A stretch of 64,000 bases of DNA from Bacteroides zhangwenhongii (GCF_009193325.2 NZ_CP059856.1:2170001-2234000), one strand, 5' to 3'. Positions 1-9,046 are shown, counted from the stretch's first letter. A program made the numbers and translations. Notes: a model not told the origin generated them from the sequence alone.

Positions 1-1141
1 TGAGGAAGATTGACGTGAATCGAACCGTACTATCCAGCTCACCTGATAGAGAAAAATAATAATTGTTATTTAGGAAGATACTTGGATCATTAACTCTTGA
101 CGCAAAGAGTTCATATTCACTAAGACGTTCCATAATTTCAGTAAGAGTGTCACGGTTATCGCCAACCGATTCAATTACCAAATCATAAATTTCCTTCAAT
201 GAAGGATGCTTACCGTCTTTATGTTGAATAAACGCTTCTTTGGTAGCATCTTTTAGTGTTTGTTGCTGCCTCTTGCCGATATTGGAGTATTTAGCAATAA
301 TGTCAACAAACTTATTTATACCTACCAGTTTGTTCTTTTCGTTAACATTGTCAATGAATGAAACGGGATTCAAAGGGAATGGTGTATGAGGCGCATTTAT
401 ACATTCTGTATGAGTTTCTGTAAAAAAGTCACTCATTTTGTTTTTGTCATCCTCACTCAATCCCTTAAAATCAAGGAACAAGAAGTTGACTTGCCCTTGC
501 GTCTGCTTATATAGTTGACGAAGAAACTCAAGTGCGAATTGAGTCTTACCGGAACCAGACTTTCCGGCAACAGCAATATGCTGATTATTGTAACGAGTGG
601 AATCGTTGAAACAGCAACATATATTCTCTCTTGTCAAGATATTATAGCCCACTTTTATTTGGATTGGTCCTGAAAAGGTAGTTTTTGTGATATGTTGATT
701 TCGATTTTCAACACAATCAAATCTTTCAGGAGTATCCTCAATCAAATCAATTCCTTTTCTGAAGTATTCTGTTAAGAAATCGAAGAAAGTATATTGTGGA
801 TTGTTTTCAAACAGATAATTTATCTTTTCTAATCCATGGTCAATATGCAACTTTATATATTTGGGAATAAGCTCATCATTTTTAGTTATTCCATATGCCT
901 GACAAATTAAGGCAATATAGAAATCTCTATACTGTCCATCAAATAGGATATGGTCCTTGTATTCTTTTCCTTGTGAATCGTATGCAGAAAATTCCTGTTG
1001 AGTAAAACGTTTACCTGTAGACAAAGAATAGCCTAATGCAATACGAGCTATCACATTTTCTTTTGTACCCCCAGTAAGTTTTTTTGTTAATTGGGTTACA
1101 ATGGCTTGGTTTTCGCCAGATGTTTTGATGTTAATTTGCAT
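1..1141 (-). CDS. dndE: DndE-helicase fusion (DndEi-type), partial
   Basis: This is the 5' part of a gene that runs off the left edge. I translated it by hand from an ATG at 1141; about 380 codons are visible and open. Residues 1-120 resemble DndE, the small DNA-binding subunit of phosphorothioation (for example the stretch RIALGYSLSTGKRF). A HerA/helicase-like ATPase domain follows, with Walker A GKSGSGKT at about 193-200 and a conserved LFLDFKG segment shortly after. Such DndE-ATPase fusions are known as DndEi in Bacteroidota. The family acts with DndC and DndD to put sulfur into the DNA backbone. The original dndD stop codon lies inside the start of this gene (11-nt overlap), so translation was coupled before the insertion element entered upstream. 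It now lies beyond 1.6 kb of IS and may be expressed less. The C-terminus is unseen. Confidence 0.85.
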   Translation of the reverse strand, partial: MQINIKTSGENQAIVTQLTKKLTGGTKENVIARIALGYSLSTGKRFTQQEFSAYDSQGKEYKDHILFDGQYRDFYIALICQAYGITKNDELIPKYIKLHIDHGLEKINYLFENNPQYTFFDFLTEYFRKGIDLIEDTPERFDCVENRNQHITKTTFSGPIQIKVGYNILTRENICCCFNDSTRYNNQHIAVAGKSGSGKTQFALEFLRQLYKQTQGQVNFLFLDFKGLSEDDKNKMSDFFTETHTECINAPHTPFPLNPVSFIDNVNEKNKLVGINKFVDIIAKYSNIGKRQQQTLKDATKEAFIQHKDGKHPSLKEIYDLVIESVGDNRDTLTEIMERLSEYELFASRVNDPSIFLNNNYYFSLSGELDSTVRFTSIFL

Positions 1142-1215
1142 ATCCGCTATTGTTATATTCTTCAAAAAGATTTTCTGGTTTCACTTCAACAAAGTGCGAT
1201 CCATCTTTTTCATAC
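1131..1215 (-). pseudogene. dndD: Severed 3' tail of dndD
   Basis: On the minus strand, directly outside the insertion element, one frame reads TYEKDGSHFVEV and continues to ...NNSGYAN followed by a stop at 1131-1133. It has no start of its own and is closed upstream by a stop within the IS. Joined to the last residues of the intact part (SYLINNE), it gives a continuous natural-looking C-terminus of about 28 residues. It overlaps the dndE start by 11 nt, as expected for the end of a coupled upstream gene. I infer that it is the displaced end of dndD. Confidence 0.8.
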
Positions 1216-1508
1216 GAAAATTATTTGTGCCGTTTTAGTTTATAACGGCTGTTTTTACTTTGTTTTTATGTATTCTCTGAGCCAATGACACAAAAATAGA
1301 GAGCACTCACTGTTGGGCAAGTGCGCGGCTGGCATGTTCGGCAATTTATATTTATACTGCTGAGTTGATGTTGAATTTTCATACACGTGCTCATAATGTC
1401 ACAAACTTTGCCTCTCAGCAGTTGGGACCAGTTTCATTTTCGGACTCGGGATGTTCCAGTAAAATTCGGCCTTGGATTAACTCAGTCCCCAGTTTTATAT
1501 TGTGTAGG
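1216..1508 (-). ncRNA. Candidate bridge (seek) RNA region of the IS
   Basis: This non-coding segment follows the transposase gene. IS1111-group elements encode in this place the structured RNA that pairs with target and donor DNA. The segment has a 9-bp stem (1356-1364 with 1414-1422) enclosing a 49-nt interior, and a 6-bp hairpin (1229-1234 with 1244-1249) near the end of the element. The location and stems are seen; the guide role is inferred from the family. Confidence 0.5.
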
Positions 1509-2759
1509 CTAATCTTTTTTCTTCGTCAGGACTACATGGTAGCCAAGTTTCTTTAACTCACCTTTCAGGTATTCCTTGCGTTGCTTCTCTTTCTTCTCAG
1601 GCACATAACTGTCTCCAAGCTCCTTGTATCTTCCGTCTGTTGACAACACATAGTGTATGCACTTGAGAAGGGAGTGCCCAACGGCAATCAACGCCTTTTT
1701 GTTGCCCTTGCGTGGGGCAAGTCGGTTGAAGCGTTCCATGAAGAACGTCCCTTTTGTTCGTGAGGCAGCCCATGCGGCTTCAACGAGTGTAGCCCTTACA
1801 TGCTTGTCTCCGTGGCTCGTCCTTCCGCTCTTCTTCTTGCCAGCACTTTCGTTGTTGCCTGGACACATTCCTGCCCAGGAACAAAGATGCGCCGCAGTAG
1901 GAAAGTTGCCCATGTCAAGACCAATCTCGGCTATCAGTTCCTCGCAGGTGCGGTTTTGCACTCCGGGTATCTCGCTCAGCCTTGCAATGACATCTTCGTA
2001 GGGAGAGAGGATTTCCTTGATATGCCTGTCCATCTCCGTGATTTCCTCCGTGAGCCGTCTGTTGCATGAACGTATCTTCTGAAGCATGTATATCTTGTGG
2101 CTGTTCATATAACCCGTGCATGCCTCAAGCATTTCCTCCGCGGAATGCAGACAACGCTTGTGTCGTACAGACTCTATGTCTGCCAATGTCGGAATCCTGC
2201 CATCGCAAAGCATTTCTATCAGTTTGGTCGCAGTTGAGCCGCTCGTGTCGCTCAGAACGCTGGACAACTTGACATTGCCGTCCTCAAGCGTACGGATGAT
2301 GCGGTTCTTGTTGGCCGACACCGTTTCTATCAGCTTGCGGCGGTAACGAGTAAGATCCCTAAGCTCGCGCTGCTCACGAGGGGGAATAAAACTGGGCTTG
2401 AGCAATCCTGCCATTAGCAACTGGCATATCCACTCACTGTCGTTCTTGTCTGTCTTGTGACCCGGAACATTCTTGATGTGACGGGCATTGACAATCCAGA
2501 TGTTGCGGATGTAATCCTCGAACACGTTGTATATCGGTTTCCAATACACTCCAGTGCTCTCCATCGCAACGTGAGTGATTCCTAATGATACCAACCATTC
2601 TCTCAATTGTGTCAAAGAACTCGTGAAGGTGTCAAAAGACTTGGTCTCCTTACAGATCCCTTCGCCTTGGACCGTCGCTACCACCACCTTCTTGTGGATG
2701 TCCATACCGCAACCGCGCGATACAACCTGATCGAAATGAATCCCTGCCATAATCGTCAT
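1509..2759 (-). CDS. IS110-family DEDD transposase
   Basis: This 416-residue recombinase moves the insertion element. The N-terminal RuvC-like DEDD domain shows D20 (GMDIHKK), E67 (AMESTG), and D104 and D107 (KTDKND). The C-terminal Tnp_20 domain carries the AGMCPGNNESAG region and the serine-rich segment KKSGRTSHG, where family members have their catalytic serine. Length and motifs are complete, so it looks active. It is read in the same direction as the dnd operon, so read-through from either could occur. The start at 2759 gives MTIMAGIHFD; the second methionine (residue 4) is an alternative. Confidence 0.93.
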   Translation of the reverse strand: MTIMAGIHFDQVVSRGCGMDIHKKVVVATVQGEGICKETKSFDTFTSSLTQLREWLVSLGITHVAMESTGVYWKPIYNVFEDYIRNIWIVNARHIKNVPGHKTDKNDSEWICQLLMAGLLKPSFIPPREQRELRDLTRYRRKLIETVSANKNRIIRTLEDGNVKLSSVLSDTSGSTATKLIEMLCDGRIPTLADIESVRHKRCLHSAEEMLEACTGYMNSHKIYMLQKIRSCNRRLTEEITEMDRHIKEILSPYEDVIARLSEIPGVQNRTCEELIAEIGLDMGNFPTAAHLCSWAGMCPGNNESAGKKKSGRTSHGDKHVRATLVEAAWAASRTKGTFFMERFNRLAPRKGNKKALIAVGHSLLKCIHYVLSTDGRYKELGDSYVPEKKEKQRKEYLKGELKKLGYHVVLTKKKD

Positions 2760-2827
2760 TATTAGTGATATGCTAAGATATACTAATAAGACGTGCGACA
2801 GAACATTTTCATTTACTTTGGCGACTT

Positions 2828-4882
2828 CTAAATTGTCATGAGGGTTTCATTGTTTATCAAATAGGATTTATTTACAATCAGTTGAATATATTGATATTCT
2901 TCTTCCGTCAATTCTTTTTTAAGAAGGGGAAAGAGTATCACTTGTTTTGAAACATTTGGATAGAACTTCGTGAGTACATTCTTTGTATGTTGTGGGTCAA
3001 ATTTCTGCATAGGACTATCTATGAAAACAGGAAAATCAATTTCTGTTTCATCAACCAAAGCACTTAACAGCGCAGATGCAAACATCTGGCGTTCACCCAT
3101 GGAAAGAATGCTATTGTCAATTTTCTTGTCGTCATATCCAAATAGGCAGATGTCAACATCATCGCCATTGCCATTGATGTCAACAATTACCTTTTTAACA
3201 AGATTGGTCTTGTGCAAATATGATTGAAGTTTTGCCTCTAGTTTCTTCGCAAGAGCCTTTTTCTTTTCATCTTTGAAGCGAATAAGGAATTTTTGTATCG
3301 TATTGATTAGGCGCGTAGCCTCATTGTCAACTGCGCGGTTCTGATCAGACACATTTATTTTTTTAGAGAGAATCTCCTTTTGCTTTTTGTGAGCAATCAC
3401 TTGTTCTTTAAGTGATTCTATTTTACTTTGTCTTTTTCCGATTTCAATACCTATAGAATCTATCTGACGGTCGATATTCTCTTTTCGGGTTCTCAAATCT
3501 TGAACATAATCGCTCTCTGCCTTTTTCTCAGCCTCTCGAATGTTCTTTTCGATTGTGTATAATTCTGATTTAGCCTTGGTGTATTTGTTAATTAGATTTT
3601 CAAAAGAGGACTTACTATCTTTGATTTTCGCAATAATATGCGTAAATTCATCAATCTGTCCTTGACTAAAGTCATGCAACGTACTGAAGTGCTCAAACTT
3701 ACTTTCATCAGAAACATTGTAAAAATGCTTTTTGATGAGTTGTCTGATTTGAAGCTCGTAGAAGTCTCTAGTCTTTATATCTATTGAGAAATGAAGTTCC
3801 TTCTTTGCTTCTTCAATATCGCCGAGTATGACATCAGTTTTATCATTAACCCCTTCCAACTGAAGCTTGTTCTGCTTATATGCTTTTTCTGTTTCTAATT
3901 GGGTTGAAAGTTCAGCCATAATACCTCCAGCCAAGCCAAATGGAATAAGACTGTATAAATCTTTAAGGCTGTCATCTGCTTCCCTTAACACTATGCCAAG
4001 TTCCTCCTTTCGATCATTCAATTTTTGCAATTCATCGGCTGACATCATATCGCCTTCACGAATCAATTTTGATTGAAGTTCGGCAGAATTATGACGTTTA
4101 AACACTCTGTCCTCTTCCAAATTAGATATTTCTTCGGTCAATCTGTTAATTTCTCCTTCTTTAAAATCGATATCTGCGATTAGCCCATTAAACTCGCGCT
4201 TCTCTTGAGGTTTAGCAGATGATTTCCTATAATCATCCTGAATTCTGACCAACTCATTTTTGAGATCTTCGTATTTCTGTATGCCAAGAACTTGTGAGTA
4301 TGCTAGACTTAAATCTTTTCGTTGTTCCGGAGTGTTTATTTGAGCAAATGATACAATCTTCTCGGCATCAAAGAAAAAGAATTTTGCAATCTCTATTGGA
4401 AGTATATAATCCCGGATAAATATTTCCTCTTCTTTTGCAATTTCCTCTTTTGACCCCGTAAACAAATCGTTTTTTCGACCATCAATCAAAATTTCTAATT
4501 CGTCATCGTAATTCGTTGCACTATCGTATGAACGAATTATTGTTATTTCGGTACAAGGTGTATCTGGGATTTCTACATCCGTAAATGTTACGGACACAGA
4601 GAATCGTGTTTCGCCTTCTTTCTGTGCAGCAAAATTGAGGCTATTACCAATGTATTTGCTATAGCCACCTTTTTCATCAATTTCTTTACGATATAGTTCA
4701 TCGACTTTCCCCATGTTCTTACCATATAGGCACCAAACTAATGACATGAGAAAAGTTGTTTTACCGAAACCATTATTACCACTGACGATAATCAGATTTC
4801 TATTCCCATCGGGAAAAAGTTCAATCTTATTCTTCCCTTTATAAATTCGGAAATTATTAAGTTCAATTTCGCGTATCGTCAT
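2828..4882 (-). CDS. dndD: DndD, SMC-like ATPase of DNA phosphorothioation (3' end replaced by IS)
   Basis: This 684-residue ABC/SMC-type ATPase works with DndC and DndE in phosphorothioation. It has Walker A GNNGFGKT at 35-42, a long charged coiled coil from about 200 to 530, the ABC signature LSMGER at 593 and Walker B VFID at about 619-622. It overlaps the dndC stop by 4 nt. The last five or so residues (LMTI and the stop) come from IS sequence; the original tail lies at 1131-1215. All catalytic motifs are kept and only about 28 residues are lost, so the ATPase may still fold, but binding to its partner could be impaired. Confidence 0.92.
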   Translation of the reverse strand: MTIREIELNNFRIYKGKNKIELFPDGNRNLIIVSGNNGFGKTTFLMSLVWCLYGKNMGKVDELYRKEIDEKGGYSKYIGNSLNFAAQKEGETRFSVSVTFTDVEIPDTPCTEITIIRSYDSATNYDDELEILIDGRKNDLFTGSKEEIAKEEEIFIRDYILPIEIAKFFFFDAEKIVSFAQINTPEQRKDLSLAYSQVLGIQKYEDLKNELVRIQDDYRKSSAKPQEKREFNGLIADIDFKEGEINRLTEEISNLEEDRVFKRHNSAELQSKLIREGDMMSADELQKLNDRKEELGIVLREADDSLKDLYSLIPFGLAGGIMAELSTQLETEKAYKQNKLQLEGVNDKTDVILGDIEEAKKELHFSIDIKTRDFYELQIRQLIKKHFYNVSDESKFEHFSTLHDFSQGQIDEFTHIIAKIKDSKSSFENLINKYTKAKSELYTIEKNIREAEKKAESDYVQDLRTRKENIDRQIDSIGIEIGKRQSKIESLKEQVIAHKKQKEILSKKINVSDQNRAVDNEATRLINTIQKFLIRFKDEKKKALAKKLEAKLQSYLHKTNLVKKVIVDINGNGDDVDICLFGYDDKKIDNSILSMGERQMFASALLSALVDETEIDFPVFIDSPMQKFDPQHTKNVLTKFYPNVSKQVILFPLLKKELTEEEYQYIQLIVNKSYLINNETLMTI

Positions 4883-6216
4883 GATTTCTTTTTATTTACA
4901 AATTCCTCTAAACGAGACTCAATTTCTGTTTTCAAGCCACGGCGTCGCTGCATGAGTGACTTGCTTTTCTGAAGCATAAGAAGTTGCTCAATCAATTCAC
5001 CTTCTTCAAGGTTTTCTTGGCAAATTTCTTTCATCAAATCTGCTTCCAATTTGTTTTTTATCTTGCCCTCTTCCATATTTAATGAGGAATTATAGATTTT
5101 GTTATATATTTCTGATACTTGATGTGCAAAGTTAAAATCTCGATACCAATTCACTTGAATTGCAATCAATTCTTGATCAGTAATGAGCTTTATTTCAGGA
5201 TTATATTGTTGCAATTCATGTTGAACATTTAACAGTCCTTCCAACATTTTCGCTCTATATGTGAAAGTGTAGGGTCCCATATCGTTCACGGCTCTTCTCC
5301 CATCCCGTCGCAACGGGAACCGATTCTCAATGATATTCCGTTCTTGATCCAGCTTTAACCTAAAATCATAAAGCGGTTGCATCCATTCTCGGCCATTTTT
5401 TATAAGCGAACGCATGGACTTATCATCCTTCACAACAGTGCAAGTCCAACAACCGAAACGACTTTGACCACAAGAGCCATGACTCTTGTCTGTTACAACG
5501 GTTGGACATTCGTAATCGTCCGCACTCGCATCAACATAAATGTTAAACAGGATTTTGTTATCAAATCCCCAGGGAGATGGAATGGTATTTATTATATACC
5601 AGACTTCTTCCAACATCAATTCTTTGATTGGTGCATAGACATATGTATTTGCCAACAGAGTATGATTAGTAAGTCGCTTTCCATGAATTTCATGTTTCTT
5701 GATGGAACGAGCGCGAGTTGCACTTTCTGCTTTTCTTGTTCCAATTAAAATTATAGCTTCCCCACACTCGTCTACTTGTTCTATTATAAAACGAGCTGTA
5801 GGCTTAATCTTCATTTTCTCAGTACACCATCTAAATGCTGTGTTTGGGACAGGATAACCTTTCCCTATAACATTCACCCAAAAAGAATCTTCCAATCGAG
5901 GCGTAGTCTTCCGAACAAAAATAGGCAAGTCTTCTTCTCTCGCTTTTTTTTCTATCTGTTCAAGGACTTGGTCAACATACGATGCAATTATAGGATTTTC
6001 AACCATTGTATCATTACATACTACATATATTGGTCTACGAAGTTGAAATGGTCCCGGTAGTTCTTTTAGCTTTTCGAGTGCAATCCATACAAGCATTAAT
6101 AATACTGTTGAGTCTTTTCCTCCACTGAATCCTATAATCCATGGGCGGGTAGACTCATCAGCATACGCATACTGGTCAAGAATTTCATCTATTATATATT
6201 CAATACGTTTCGACAT
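4879..6216 (-). CDS. dndC: DndC, phosphorothioation sulfurtransferase
   Basis: This 445-residue enzyme belongs to the PAPS-reductase/ATP-pyrophosphatase family. It activates the DNA backbone for sulfur insertion and carries an iron-sulfur cluster. The PP-loop SGGKDST is at 31-37, the RWCTEKMKI segment typical of PAPS-reductase relatives is near 129, and four clustered cysteines (C237, C249, C256, C259) fit the cluster site. The gene sits between xre (6-nt gap) and dndD (4-nt overlap). No dndA cysteine desulfurase is present; a chromosomal IscS/SufS homologue usually substitutes. Confidence 0.95.
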   Translation of the reverse strand: MSKRIEYIIDEILDQYAYADESTRPWIIGFSGGKDSTVLLMLVWIALEKLKELPGPFQLRRPIYVVCNDTMVENPIIASYVDQVLEQIEKKAREEDLPIFVRKTTPRLEDSFWVNVIGKGYPVPNTAFRWCTEKMKIKPTARFIIEQVDECGEAIILIGTRKAESATRARSIKKHEIHGKRLTNHTLLANTYVYAPIKELMLEEVWYIINTIPSPWGFDNKILFNIYVDASADDYECPTVVTDKSHGSCGQSRFGCWTCTVVKDDKSMRSLIKNGREWMQPLYDFRLKLDQERNIIENRFPLRRDGRRAVNDMGPYTFTYRAKMLEGLLNVQHELQQYNPEIKLITDQELIAIQVNWYRDFNFAHQVSEIYNKIYNSSLNMEEGKIKNKLEADLMKEICQENLEEGELIEQLLMLQKSKSLMQRRRGLKTEIESRLEEFVNKKKS

Positions 6217-6222
6217 TTTATA

Positions 6223-6441
6223 TTACTCTTTCTGTGATTTTAATAGTACACGAATATCAACATCTAACAAGTTTGCAATTTCTTGTAGTTGGGCAATAGA
6301 CGGCTGCGACTTATTGGAACACCATCTTGAAATTGTATTCTCAGACTTACCCATTTGCTCTGCCAACCATCTATTCGTTCTTTGCTTTTCCGCAAGTACC
6401 GCCTTAATTCTATTCATTACTATTTGTTGATTGTTCGACAT
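6223..6441 (-). CDS. Xre-family regulator of the dnd operon
   Basis: This is a 72-residue single-domain Cro/CI-type protein. The helix-turn-helix spans roughly residues 17-40 (NRWLAEQMGKSENTISRWCS). It is the first gene of the dnd operon, 6 nt before dndC and directly behind a clear promoter. From position and size I infer that it controls the operon, perhaps by autorepression. No DndB-type regulator is present. Confidence 0.88.
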   Translation of the reverse strand: MSNNQQIVMNRIKAVLAEKQRTNRWLAEQMGKSENTISRWCSNKSQPSIAQLQEIANLLDVDIRVLLKSQKE

Positions 6442-6473
6442 CAGTATTCAAATTATACTCGTTATATTGCCAA

Positions 6474-6504
6474 CAAAGATACATCTAATTTCCCATATAG
6501 CCAA
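6474..6504 (-). promoter_or_regulatory. Promoter of the xre-dndCDE operon
   Basis: On the minus strand TTGG (6501-6504) lies 19 bp before TATCTTTG (6474-6481). This matches the Bacteroidota primary-sigma pattern, about 35 bp upstream of the xre start. Confidence 0.7.
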
Positions 6505-6619
6505 GTAGATAAGCAACAAAAACATCATTTAAAGGAATAACTACAGTTAGCATAAAGATATGCAAAAGAACACATGTGCCGTTTTATCTATTCCATCAAT
6601 GAATTTACTTTTTCAAAAA

Positions 6620-6656
6620 ATTATGCTGTACAAACATTATGTTCGTGCAGCATAAT
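6620..6656 (-). terminator. Terminator of hipBA
   Basis: A perfect 9-bp stem (ATTATGCTG with CAGCATAAT) contains a second nested stem (AACAT with ATGTT). On the minus strand it is followed by six T residues. It lies about 110 bp after hipA and separates it from the dnd promoter. Confidence 0.75.
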
Positions 6657-6767
6657 ATCAAGCCCCAATCGCTTCTTATCACACAATTACATATAAATCA
6701 AATCCTTACCTTGCCATATTTGGAAATTTGGCGCATTTTCGTTTGGCAATTTGGAACATCTGGATTG

Positions 6768-8030
6768 CTACTCCCTCTTATGCCGTTCATCCAATACTCC
6801 AGCAAACACATCCATCTCCCGCTTAGACATGCCCAATCGTACAACCAATTCTCGCCATCCTTTCACCGCTTCAATCACCTCTGAAACAATCTTCTCTGCA
6901 GTTTTTCGGTTAAGCATATAGTCTTCATAGGCATCAAGCAAAATGTTCAAATCGGCTTTGTTAGAAGTAGACGAGATAAGCAGACTTTGATATTCATTCA
7001 GAGTGGGATTCATGTCGTATGCAGGGGAGAGTGTCCAACCTTTTGCAGTCAAAAGAAAACCATGATTGCGGAAATGGTCATCACTGTTACCAATGCAGAT
7101 ATTGAAAACCACACGGCGATAGAGTTCTTGTAAATTCCACTCGACATCCGTACAATTCTGAATGATGAAGTCAACTATATCCAAATAGCCATGTCCAGTA
7201 GTCGCATTATTTCCGTCATTCAACCCCAACAAAGTCATTGCGGAAGCAAAATGAATCCGTTTTCCATCTTTGGTTCTGTCAAAACGTTCCGAAAGCAAGG
7301 TGTGATATTTTTCGCCCGTTGCAATAATTTTTGTTTTCGCTGCATTTACACCGGCTTTTATAGCAAGAAGATGGCTGAAATGTTCCCACAGTCCGGCATC
7401 GTAATCATCTTTGCGTGAAGGGAACTTTGCTATATAAAGTGTTTTGTCCGTATCAATTACACTGGCTTTGGGTCTTGCACCGCCCAATGAGGAACCCGGT
7501 TGAACAAGTTGTACAATCCACTTTCTGTTAGGTAGCACGTTATCATCTTCGCTTTTCTCAATCTCAGCACTGGCTGCAATCAATTCTCTAATATCCGTCA
7601 GAGGTGGAATTTTCAACGACTCACTCACGTTTATAAACTCTTCTTCGGGATTTTCCTTGAAGCGGAAAGCTCCCATTCGGGAGAAGTCATCAATACCGGT
7701 CAAAAAATCGAATGAAGATAAACGTCGTACAGGTCGTTTTTCTTCCATTGCTGCAAGCTGCTCACGGCACAATAATAGAGTACGTCCCCATCGATCAGGT
7801 AAGGCATCTGAAAAACATCCGAATATATCTTTCTCCGGTTGTGTATATTGTTGTCCCGGATAATTATTCAGGTCCTCACTCAAAAACAAATCGCCATGCT
7901 TTTTCAACCATTCATCGCTAAACGTGAAGCAATAGCTATCCGAGCCACGAAGTGATTCGTAGCCCAACTCGCCAATGAGTTCAACCTCTTTCAGCCAGTC
8001 AAAATCAGCATATACATATAACTTCTTCAT
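6768..8030 (-). CDS. hipA: HipA-type serine/threonine kinase toxin
   Basis: This 420-residue toxin belongs to the HipA kinase family; the E. coli member phosphorylates glutamyl-tRNA synthetase and causes growth arrest. The N-terminal subdomain is followed by the GGARPKAS ATP-loop region (183-190), the catalytic segment GNSDDHFRNHG (314-324) and the metal-binding YDMNP (338-342), all with key residues present. Its start is 3 nt after the hipB stop, as in a co-transcribed toxin-antitoxin pair. The substrate cannot be read from the sequence. Confidence 0.92.
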   Translation of the reverse strand: MKKLYVYADFDWLKEVELIGELGYESLRGSDSYCFTFSDEWLKKHGDLFLSEDLNNYPGQQYTQPEKDIFGCFSDALPDRWGRTLLLCREQLAAMEEKRPVRRLSSFDFLTGIDDFSRMGAFRFKENPEEEFINVSESLKIPPLTDIRELIAASAEIEKSEDDNVLPNRKWIVQLVQPGSSLGGARPKASVIDTDKTLYIAKFPSRKDDYDAGLWEHFSHLLAIKAGVNAAKTKIIATGEKYHTLLSERFDRTKDGKRIHFASAMTLLGLNDGNNATTGHGYLDIVDFIIQNCTDVEWNLQELYRRVVFNICIGNSDDHFRNHGFLLTAKGWTLSPAYDMNPTLNEYQSLLISSTSNKADLNILLDAYEDYMLNRKTAEKIVSEVIEAVKGWRELVVRLGMSKREMDVFAGVLDERHKRE

Positions 8031-8033
8031 CGC

Positions 8034-8354
8034 CTACTCCTTTTTTGATGCACGTTCCCGTGTCTTCAAACTCAAATCCTGTAACGCTTTCCCCAATTTA
8101 TCTTCTTTGGCTAACCACAGAATATCATCGTCAAGCTGTAAGGCATACAAAACACGCAAGTAAATGCCGATTGCAACTGTCGGTACGCCTTTCTCTATTC
8201 GGGATACGGTTAATGGAGAACAGGTGGCACGTTCAGCCACTTGAGCTACACTCAGATTCCTACGTAAGCGAGCCAATTTTATCTGCTCTCCCACTACCGA
8301 CATCTTTTGCTCCAATTTTCGAGGTAATTTAGTGCCCATTGTATTCTTTGCCAT
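8034..8354 (-). CDS. hipB: HipB-type antitoxin
   Basis: This is an Xre-family DNA-binding protein of about 106 residues. The helix-turn-helix is near residues 35-58 (LSVAQVAERATCSPLTVSRI). It is expected to bind HipA and repress the operon. I chose the ATG at 8354 (MAKNTMG) because an upstream TTG at 8360 is less likely. The C-terminus is basic and charged (KTRERASKKE). Confidence 0.88.
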   Translation of the reverse strand: MAKNTMGTKLPRKLEQKMSVVGEQIKLARLRRNLSVAQVAERATCSPLTVSRIEKGVPTVAIGIYLRVLYALQLDDDILWLAKEDKLGKALQDLSLKTRERASKKE

Positions 8355-8376
8355 AGTCAATACATCATATAATATG

Positions 8377-8384
8377 CAAAGATA
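8377..8384 (-). promoter_or_regulatory. -7 box of the hipBA promoter
   Basis: TATCTTTG on the minus strand, 23 bp before the hipB start. A partly symmetrical AT-rich segment around it (ATAATATG facing ATAATTAT) could be the autoregulatory operator. No clear -33 element is visible. Confidence 0.5.
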
Positions 8385-9046
8385 ATTATTTTTATTTATT
8401 TAATGATATATTACAGGTAAAATATAGAGGTACCATACATGCACATACACCATTTTCAACAGTCCTCTAAGACCAACTGCTATTATATTATTCGTAAATG
8501 CCATATAAACCCATCAACAAATAAAATATTATTCGTTAGATAAATAAGCAACATTGCAATATTATATTGAAATATCATCTTACTTGACAACAGAAAAAAT
8601 AACTTTACTTTATCCCCGTATTCGTATATACGCACATTAAAGTAAAGCTAAAAAAGGGAAGAAAAGAGATGGCTACGCCCAAACGAACCATATTTGCCGA
8701 CTTCTTCTTTTGGCTGTAATAACAAGCTAAAATATCGTGAACCTATCTACGATTTTGCTGCCACAATCGGCGAAATAATCACCGATATGTCTTATCTTTG
8801 TGAACCGGGGGTTACAAGGACTAAAAGGGCGATTTCCCTCTTTTTCTCTCCGTTTGAAGACAAACTAAGGTTAAAAGTGTTAAATCTTCAATTTTCGGCA
8901 AAAAAACAAGTGAATTTTTGAGTCTTCTATCTTTTAAGTCGTAAATTATTGGTAGTCAATCAGTCTAATATGCTGCATCGGCAAGTAAAACAGCCAAAAC
9001 AACTCTGAACATTTCGGAACTACTATAACAAGAGGGCACTTACACA
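8385..9046. other. Long intergenic region without a convincing gene
   Basis: About 660 bp, AT-rich up to 8650, then a stretch of mixed composition. A plus-strand TATCTTTG near 8790 looks like a -7 box but no convincing gene follows. A 75-codon plus-strand open frame at 8694-8921 (ending ...FSAKKQVNF) has no recognisable domain and its would-be promoter lies inside it. It may be a remnant of an element or an RNA locus; I cannot say which. Confidence 0.4.

Larger units (their letters stand above)
1216..2844 (-). mobile_element. IS110-family (IS1111-like) insertion sequence in dndD
   Basis: The element is about 1.63 kb. Its limits come from where the dndD reading frame breaks (near 2844) and resumes (near 1215), so each end is uncertain by a few bases. 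It carries one DEDD transposase gene on the minus strand, a short 5' end (about 85 bp) and a long 3' non-coding end (about 290 bp). That layout, with the long non-coding segment after the gene, matches the IS1111 subgroup. No obvious target duplication or terminal inverted repeat is seen, as usual for IS110 elements. Confidence 0.8.

Noticed and set aside
1657..2346. Several overlapping plus-strand open frames of 68-114 codons
   Set aside because: They are antisense to the transposase gene and show no domain.
8694..8921. 75-codon plus-strand open frame between hipB and the PNPOx gene
   Set aside because: No recognised domain, low-complexity composition, and a TATCTTTG box inside it; more likely non-coding or a remnant.
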